Positions 27,400 to 33,199 of a stretch of 33,199 nt of DNA are shown here, piece after piece. The DNA is taken from assembly GCA_025923935.1 (NCBI GenBank), contig JAICFA010000006.1, forward strand, positions 1 through 33,199, written 5' to 3'. The translations under genes and the position numbers were made by a program. Below the pieces are notes generated by a model. The model had not been told where the DNA came from and ran no database searches. It worked only from the letters and a program-made list of their open reading frames with translations. Position 1 is the stretch's first letter, and the number at the start of each line of letters is the position of its first letter. This DNA is from Candidatus Krumholzibacteriia bacterium. Its GTDB lineage: Bacteria; Krumholzibacteriota; Krumholzibacteriia; WVZY01; JAKEHA01.

Positions 27400-28233
27400 A
27401 TGCTGCCCCTCATGCGCGGGCTCTACGAGCGAATCGAAGAAGCAGCGGCGTTCGTGCGCGCACGCGCCAAGACGCGCCCGCGCTTCGGGCTCGTGTTGGG
27501 GACGGGCATGGGCGATTTGGCCGACGCCATGGACGTCGAAGCGGTAGTACCGTTCGCGGACATTCCACACTTCGTGCGCTCCACTGCGGAAGGCCACAAG
27601 GGCAACCTGGTGCTCGGGACACTGGGAGGAAAGCCGGTCGCGTCGATGCAGGGGCGCCTTCATTATTATGAAGGCTACTCGATGCAGGACGTCACGTTTC
27701 CGGTGCGTGTCTTGCGCGCGCTGGGTGCAGACGAGCTGGTGGTGTTCAACGCCGTCGGCGGCATGAGCCCGCATCTCGACCTGGGCGACCTCGTCGTGGT
27801 CACCGATCACATCAATCTGATGGGCGACAACCCGCTCATCGGTTGGAACGACGACCGGCTGGGCGATCGTTTCCCCGACATGTCGGAGCCTTACAGCCGC
27901 GTGCGCCGCGAGCTCGCCGAGCGCGTCGCACTCGAGCTCGGGACACCGCTGCGCCGCGCCGTTTTGGTCGCGGTGGCCGGGCCGAACCTGGAGACCGCGG
28001 CCGAGTACCGCTTCCTCGCGCGCATCGGCGCCGACGTGGTCGGCATGTCGATGGTGCCCGAGAATCTGGTAGCCGTTCACGCCCGCATGCAGGTGCTGGG
28101 CATCTGTGTCGTGACCGACTTGTGTAAACCCGACGCGCTCGAGGCCGCCGACATCGCGAAGATCATCGCGACCGCCCATGCCGCCGAGCCGAAACTGCGC
28201 GCGTTCGTCATCGAATACTTGAAGCGCGCGTAA
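27400..28233 (+). CDS. Purine-nucleoside phosphorylase (PNP class I, trimeric type)
   Basis: RPRFGLVLGTGMGDLADAM, GHKGNLVLGTLGGKPVASMQGRLHYYEGYSMQDVTFPVRVLRALG, FNAVGGMSPHLDLGDLVVVTDHINLMGDNPLIG, VAGPNLETAAEYRFLARIGADVVGMSMVPENLVA. Confidence 0.92.
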   Translation: MLPLMRGLYERIEEAAAFVRARAKTRPRFGLVLGTGMGDLADAMDVEAVVPFADIPHFVRSTAEGHKGNLVLGTLGGKPVASMQGRLHYYEGYSMQDVTFPVRVLRALGADELVVFNAVGGMSPHLDLGDLVVVTDHINLMGDNPLIGWNDDRLGDRFPDMSEPYSRVRRELAERVALELGTPLRRAVLVAVAGPNLETAAEYRFLARIGADVVGMSMVPENLVAVHARMQVLGICVVTDLCKPDALEAADIAKIIATAHAAEPKLRAFVIEYLKRA

Positions 28234-28265
28234 CCGACACACCGTCGGGCGGCGTGTCCGTACTT

Positions 28266-31200
28266 ATGAGCTTAGTTTCATATCCCAAACTTGGATCGAG
28301 CCAGAACGTCCCCGCCGCCGAGGAAGCGATTGCCGCGTTCTGGGAGCGCGAGCGCGTCTTCGAGCGCAGCGTGGAGAACCGCCCGGCCGAGAACGCGTTC
28401 GTGTTCTACGAAGGCCCGCCGACGGCCAACGGCCGCCCCGGCGTGCACCATGTCATCGCGCGCCTGTGCAAGGATCTCGTGTGCCGCTACCACACCATGC
28501 GCGGACGACGCGTGGTGCGCAAAGCGGGATGGGACACGCACGGGCTCCCGGTCGAGATCGAAGTCGAGCGCGAGCTCGGCATCGAGCGCAAGGAACAGAT
28601 CGAGGAATTCGGCATCGCGGAGTTCAATCGCAAGTGCCGCGAGAGCGTCTTCCGCTACGAGAAAGATTGGGTGGCGTTCACCAAGCGCATCGCGTTTTGG
28701 GTGGACCTCGAGCATCCCTACGTCACCTACCACAATTCGTACATCGAGTCGGTGTGGTGGATCTTGAAGGAGTATTGGAAGGCGGGGCTCGTCTACCAGG
28801 GGCACAAGATTGTCCCGTTCTGTCCGCGCTGCGAGACCTCTTTGTCCAGCCACGAGGTGAGCCAGGGCTATAAGGATGCCACCGACCCGTCGGTGTTTGT
28901 GATGTTCCACCGCGCCGATGCCGATGAAGACTTTCTGGTGTGGACCACGACACCGTGGACGCTCATCTCGAACGCTGCCCTCGCGGTCGGCGCAGATCAC
29001 GATTACGCCCGCGTGGTGCACAACGGCCGCACTCTCGTCTTGGCGCAGGCGCGGCTCGCGGTGTTGGAGGGCGAATACGAAGTGCTCGCCACCATGAAGG
29101 GCAGCGAGCTCGTGGGCGCGCGCTATCAACCGCTGTTCCCGTACTACGCCGACACACCGGGTGCGTTTCGCGTGGTGGCGGGCGACTTCGTGAGTCTGGA
29201 AGACGGTACCGGCATCGTGCACATCGCACCCGCATTCGGCGAGGACGACTATCGCCTGCACCGCGAGCACGAGGTTCCGCTCATCCAAGCGGTCGCCCCC
29301 AATGGGCGTTTCGTCGACGGTGTCAGCGAATGGAAGGGCCAGTTCATCAAGGACGCGGATCCGTCGATCGTGAAGGCGCTCAAGCAGAACTCGCGGCTAT
29401 ACAAGAGCGGCAAAATTACCCACTCGTATCCGTTTTGCTGGCGCTGCTCGACACCGCTCATGTATTACGCGCGGCCGGCGTGGTACATCCGCACGACCTC
29501 GTACAAAGACCGCATGATCGAGGCGAACAAGACCATCAACTGGGTCCCCAAGGAAGTGGGCGAGCACCGCTTCGGCAATTGGCTGGAGAACAACGTCGAC
29601 TGGTCGCTGTCGCGCGAGCGCTACTGGGGAACGCCTCTCAATATTTGGACGTGCACCGGGTGCGGCCAACAAGATGCGGTTGGCAGCATCGACGAGCTGC
29701 GCGAGCGTGCCGTCGCGTTTCCCAAGAACGAGCTCGACCTGCACCGGCCCTACGTCGACGAAATCGAGCTCACGTGCGCGTGCGGCGGATCGATGCGTCG
29801 CGTCAAGGAAGTGATCGACGTCTGGTTCGACTCCGGCGCCATGCCCTTCGCGCAGTATCACCACCCGTGGGACGAGTCGGGGATGTTCAAGACGCAGTTC
29901 CCGGCCGACTACATCTGCGAAGGCATCGACCAGTCGCGCGGCTGGTTCTATTCGCTGCTTGCCATCTCGGTGTTTCTCACCGGCAAGAGCCCGTACCGCA
30001 ACTGCCTCACCACCGAGCTGATTCTCGACAAGCACGGACAAAAAATGTCGAAGAGCAAGGGCAACGCCGTCGAGCCGTGGGACATCTTGAACGCCGACGG
30101 TGCCGACGCGCTGCGCTGGTACTTGCTCACCACCAGCCCGCCGTGGAGCCCGACGCGCTTCGACCGCGACGGGGTCAAGGACACCGCGCGCAAGATGCTG
30201 GAGAACCTGCGCAACGTGTACGCGTTTTTTGCGATGTACGCCGCGGTCGACGGATACCGGCACGGCCCCGACACGGGAGCACGCTCCCTTCTCGATCGCT
30301 GGATTCTGTCCCGTTATCACAGCATGGTCGCGCACGTGACACAGTGCATGGACGAGTACGACGCCACGCGCGCAGCGCGCTCGCTGGAGCGTTTCGTGCT
30401 GGACGACGTTTCCAACTGGTACGTGCGCCGATCGCGGCGGCGCTTCTGGAAGGGAACCGCGGGGCCCGACAAGACGGCGGCGTACCACACGCTGCACACC
30501 GTGCTGGACGGAACCGCGCGTTTGCTGGCGCCGCTCGTGCCGTACCTGGCGGAGGAGTTGTATCTCGCTCTGCGCGGCGTGACTCCGCAGCAATCGGCGC
30601 AGCACAGCGTCCACCTGGAAGACTTCCCGCGCGCGGATGCGAGTGCCATCGACGCGGAGCTCGAAGCCACCATGGAGGTGGCCCTCGAGGTGACATCGCT
30701 GGGGCGGACGGTGCGCAACGACACCGGGGTGCGCGTCCGCCAGCCGCTCGCGCGCGTTTTGGTGCACGCGACCGACGCTGCGCGACTCGATCGCTTCTTC
30801 GCCAACGACGAGGTCGTCGCACTGGTGAAGGACGAGCTCAACGTGCGCGCTCTCGAGCGCGTCGACCACCTCGAGCGGTTCGTAACACTCGCCGCCGCGC
30901 CCAACTTTCCGGTGCTGGGGAAGAAGTACGGCAAGCGCGTGCCGGTCATCGCCGATGCCATCAAGAAGCTCGACACCGCGTCGCTGCTCCGCTTCGGCGA
31001 AAAGGGGAGCGCCTTGCTCGCGCTCCACGACGGCGGCGAAGCGGTTACCGTGCTGCGCGAAGACGCCACCGTGGCGGCTACACCGGTGGCCGGCTTCGGC
31101 GCGCGCGAAGAGCGCGGTCTGACAGTCGTCGCCGACCTCGCCATCGACGACGATCTCAAGCTCGAGGGCGACGCGCGCGAAGTGATCAACCGGCTGCAGA

Positions 31201-31418
31201 ATCTGCGCAAGCAGTCGGGTCTCGACGTCACCGACCGCATCCGTCTGCGTTACGACGGCGGCACGCACGTGCAGCGCGTGTTCGAGGTACAGGGTGTCTT
31301 GATCGCCGACGAGACCTTGGCGCGCGAGGTGGCGCGCGGACCGGCGGACTGGAGCGGCCGCGCGCAATTCGAACTCGATGGTGAGCCGGTCACCGTGTGG
31401 CTCCAGAAATCGGATTGA
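28266..31418 (+). CDS. ileS: Isoleucyl-tRNA synthetase, IleRS2-like, with GVHH in place of HxGH signature
   Basis: FYEGPPTANGRPGVHHVIARLCKDLVCRYHTMRGRRVVRKAGWDTHGLPVEIEVE; WTTTPWTL; GIVHIAPAFGEDD; DVWFDSGAMPFAQ; KMSKSKGNAVEPWDIL. Confidence 0.95.
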   Translation: MSLVSYPKLGSSQNVPAAEEAIAAFWERERVFERSVENRPAENAFVFYEGPPTANGRPGVHHVIARLCKDLVCRYHTMRGRRVVRKAGWDTHGLPVEIEVERELGIERKEQIEEFGIAEFNRKCRESVFRYEKDWVAFTKRIAFWVDLEHPYVTYHNSYIESVWWILKEYWKAGLVYQGHKIVPFCPRCETSLSSHEVSQGYKDATDPSVFVMFHRADADEDFLVWTTTPWTLISNAALAVGADHDYARVVHNGRTLVLAQARLAVLEGEYEVLATMKGSELVGARYQPLFPYYADTPGAFRVVAGDFVSLEDGTGIVHIAPAFGEDDYRLHREHEVPLIQAVAPNGRFVDGVSEWKGQFIKDADPSIVKALKQNSRLYKSGKITHSYPFCWRCSTPLMYYARPAWYIRTTSYKDRMIEANKTINWVPKEVGEHRFGNWLENNVDWSLSRERYWGTPLNIWTCTGCGQQDAVGSIDELRERAVAFPKNELDLHRPYVDEIELTCACGGSMRRVKEVIDVWFDSGAMPFAQYHHPWDESGMFKTQFPADYICEGIDQSRGWFYSLLAISVFLTGKSPYRNCLTTELILDKHGQKMSKSKGNAVEPWDILNADGADALRWYLLTTSPPWSPTRFDRDGVKDTARKMLENLRNVYAFFAMYAAVDGYRHGPDTGARSLLDRWILSRYHSMVAHVTQCMDEYDATRAARSLERFVLDDVSNWYVRRSRRRFWKGTAGPDKTAAYHTLHTVLDGTARLLAPLVPYLAEELYLALRGVTPQQSAQHSVHLEDFPRADASAIDAELEATMEVALEVTSLGRTVRNDTGVRVRQPLARVLVHATDAARLDRFFANDEVVALVKDELNVRALERVDHLERFVTLAAAPNFPVLGKKYGKRVPVIADAIKKLDTASLLRFGEKGSALLALHDGGEAVTVLREDATVAATPVAGFGAREERGLTVVADLAIDDDLKLEGDAREVINRLQNLRKQSGLDVTDRIRLRYDGGTHVQRVFEVQGVLIADETLAREVARGPADWSGRAQFELDGEPVTVWLQKSD

Positions 31419-31443
31419 CAGTTGCGAGGGGCAGTACTATCTT
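31415..31443 (+). promoter_or_regulatory. Sigma70-type promoter for dksA/ylyA, overlapping the ileS stop codon
   Basis: TTGACA (31415-31420) - 17 nt - TATCTT (31438-31443); the ileS TGA is inside the -35 hexamer. Confidence 0.6.
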
Positions 31444-31502
31444 ACGTTCGCTTTGACGCCGGCGCTCTGCCGTAAATCATTATTCTAGAAAGGCTTGCGA
31501 GC

Positions 31503-31871
31503 ATGAACAAGAAGGATCTGCAGCGATACAAGAAGCTCATCGAGGACGAACGGCTGCGCGTCGGGGAGCGCGTCGACATGAAGGAAATTCAAGGGATGGC
31601 CGCAAGCCAGTCCGGCAATCAGAGCTACTCCAACCACATGGCCGACATCGGCAGCGACGCCATTGAGCAGGAACAGGCGTTTCTGCACGCCAGCCAGGGT
31701 ACCGACTACCTCATGGCGCTCGAGGATGCGCTGCGGCGCATCGACAAGGGCACCTACGGTGTGTGCGAGGAGTGCAGCGAAAAGATTCCGCCGCGCCGCC
31801 TGGAGGCGTTCTTGGCCGCGCGCTTGTGCGTGAAGTGCCAGTCGAAGCTCGAGCGCCTGCAGAGGAGCTAG
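31503..31871 (+). CDS. TraR/DksA-family C4 zinc-finger protein (YlyA-like)
   Basis: NQSYSNHMADIGSDAIEQEQ...ALEDALRRIDKGTYGVCEECSEKIPPRRLEAFLAARLCVKCQSKLE: four Cys in a CxxC-x17-CxxC arrangement. Confidence 0.93.
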   Translation: MNKKDLQRYKKLIEDERLRVGERVDMKEIQGMAASQSGNQSYSNHMADIGSDAIEQEQAFLHASQGTDYLMALEDALRRIDKGTYGVCEECSEKIPPRRLEAFLAARLCVKCQSKLERLQRS

Positions 31872-31872
31872 C

Positions 31873-32400
31873 GTGGCGTTGTTCCTGCCCGCGATCTTGA
31901 TCGTCGTCGTCGATCAGATCACGAAGTACCTGTTCTGGAGCAACGGCCAGAACTATGTGATTATCGACGGCTTCCTCAACATCACATTGGTAAAAAATGC
32001 CGGCGCCGCCTTCGGTATGTTCCAGGGCGGCCGTGCTTTTTTCATCGGCGCCAGTGTCATCGCCGCCGTTCTCATTACATACCTGGGGATGAAGCTCCCG
32101 CGCGAAGAGCGCGCCCGGCGGATTTGGCTGGGTTTCATCCTGGGTGGGGCGGTGGGCAATCTCATCGACCGCGCGCGTTTTGGCGAAGTGGTCGACTTTC
32201 TCCAGATCGGGTTTCAGGGCCACTACTGGCCGGTGTTCAACGTCGCCGACATCGGCGTCACGGTGGGCGCCTCCATGCTCATTCTGTATGCCCTGATGCC
32301 GCACCGCGCCGGCCGGCCCACGGTGGCCGACAGCGCTGCCGCCGCGCCACCGGCTCCCGCCGCAGAAGTGGCCAGCGAGGACGCGACGCCGCACGTGTAA
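31873..32400 (+). CDS. lspA: Signal peptidase II (lipoprotein signal peptidase)
   Basis: VVDQITKYLF, LVKNAGAAFGMF, GFILGGAVGNLIDRARFGEVVDFLQIG, PVFNVADIGVTVGA contain the catalytic Asp motifs. GTG start. Confidence 0.94.
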   Translation: MALFLPAILIVVVDQITKYLFWSNGQNYVIIDGFLNITLVKNAGAAFGMFQGGRAFFIGASVIAAVLITYLGMKLPREERARRIWLGFILGGAVGNLIDRARFGEVVDFLQIGFQGHYWPVFNVADIGVTVGASMLILYALMPHRAGRPTVADSAAAAPPAPAAEVASEDATPHV

Positions 32401-32428
32401 CTCCAGCGGTCGGGGCGGCGCTTCGGGC

Positions 32429-33199
32429 GTGAACTCTCCCAACTCCACCATCTCCATTACCGTCGATCCCGCCGCTGCCGGCGAGCGGCTCGACCGTTTC
32501 TGCGCCGCGCGCATTCCCGCCATCTCGCGCACGCAAGCGCAGGCCCTCAACGCGGGCGGAGGCATTCGCGTGGATGGGCGCGCGCGACCGGACAGCTACG
32601 CGTTGCGTGAAGGCGAAGAGGTGGTCGTCGATACCACACTCCTGCCGCGCCCGCGCAGCGCCGCGCCCGAGCCGCAGTCGCTGCCCGTCGCGGTGGTGTT
32701 CGAGGACGACGCAATCGTCGTGGTCAACAAGGCGGCCGGGGTGGTGGTGCATCCGGCACACGGCAACTGGGATGGCACCCTCGTCAACGCGCTGCTCGGT
32801 CGCGGAACCGCTCTCTCGGCCGTCGGCGGCGACCGCCCGGGTGTCGTGCACCGTCTCGACAAGGACACCTCGGGACTCATCGTGCTCGCGAAGACGGATG
32901 CGGCGCACCGCGCGTTGTCGGCGACCATCAAGGCGCACGAGTTGGAGAAGACCTACCACGCCGTGGTCGTCGGCAACGTGCGAGCACGCGCGCTCTCGGT
33001 GGAAGGTGCCATCGCCCGCCACCCGGTCCATCGCAAGAAAATGGCGGTGGTGAGCACGGGCGGGCGGCCGGCGCGCACGGAGGTCTTCGTGGTAGACACC
33101 TATTATCATTTCGACTATATTCGCGTGACCACTAAAACGGGACGGACGCACCAGATACGCGTGCACATGGCGCACGCCGGCAACCCTCTGCTCGGGGAC
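32429..33199 (+). CDS. rluD: RluD-family 23S rRNA pseudouridine synthase, truncated at right window edge
   Basis: Not in ORF track because it runs off the edge. GTG at 32429 gives VNSPNSTISITVDPAAAGERLDRFCAARIPAISRTQAQ (S4-like), GVVHRLDKDTSGLIVLAKT (catalytic Asp motif), TKTGRTHQIRVHMAHAGNPLLGD. Confidence 0.92.
   Translation, partial: MNSPNSTISITVDPAAAGERLDRFCAARIPAISRTQAQALNAGGGIRVDGRARPDSYALREGEEVVVDTTLLPRPRSAAPEPQSLPVAVVFEDDAIVVVNKAAGVVVHPAHGNWDGTLVNALLGRGTALSAVGGDRPGVVHRLDKDTSGLIVLAKTDAAHRALSATIKAHELEKTYHAVVVGNVRARALSVEGAIARHPVHRKKMAVVSTGGRPARTEVFVVDTYYHFDYIRVTTKTGRTHQIRVHMAHAGNPLLGD

Noticed and set aside
27367-27401. TTGACG...TATCAT promoter in front of the purine phosphorylase
   Set aside because: Spacing is about 20-23 nt, outside normal sigma70 range.
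28940-31384. 814-aa plus-strand and 656-aa minus-strand (29397..31367) ORFs
   Set aside because: Out-of-frame and antisense shadows of ileS, Arg-rich and without family motifs.
1-33199. tRNA, rRNA, CRISPR, prophage or IS elements
   Set aside because: No regular spacer-repeat array, no transposase or integrase motifs among the supported ORFs, and no tRNA cloverleaf that I could recognise by eye. A tRNAscan or Infernal run would be needed to be certain.

Overview
This is a gene-dense, GC-rich bacterial chromosomal window with about 22 genes. There are no phage, CRISPR, rRNA or tRNA genes that I can support. C-terminal FlgD/T9SS-like domains plus the high GC suggest an FCB-like lineage such as Eisenbacteria or Krumholzibacteria (inference only). 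From left to right: a secreted metzincin-type metalloprotease (running off the left edge) and a large S8 subtilase with three tandem modules (both -); a radical SAM protein (-); a DinB/YfiT protein and a Ser/Thr kinase plus beta-propeller gene split by an in-frame TAA (+); an HI0933-family flavoprotein, a small FlgD-like secreted protein, PdxH and a UMF1-type MFS (all -); acs and an AcuC-like deacetylase, then a double DUF4440-like protein (+); a HAD-IIA phosphatase, NDH-2, YihY/BrkB and nrdB/nrdA (all -); then yggS, divIVA, a purine nucleoside phosphorylase, ileS, dksA/ylyA, lspA and rluD (+), the last running off the right edge. The observations I rate highest are: (1) an IleRS whose class I signature reads GVHH instead of HxGH; (2) a nonsense codon at the conserved Tyr of the kinase activation segment; (3) a 78-bp nested palindromic element in frame inside the deacetylase; (4) a two-copy intergenic inverted-repeat element (69/74 identical core); (5) an NrdB with Phe at the radical-Tyr position (class Ic-like), behind a strong promoter, a structured leader and DnaA-box-like sites. 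Two edge-truncated genes (1..1996 - and 32429..33199 +) are missing from the supplied ORF track. All calls come from reading the sequence; no database search was run.
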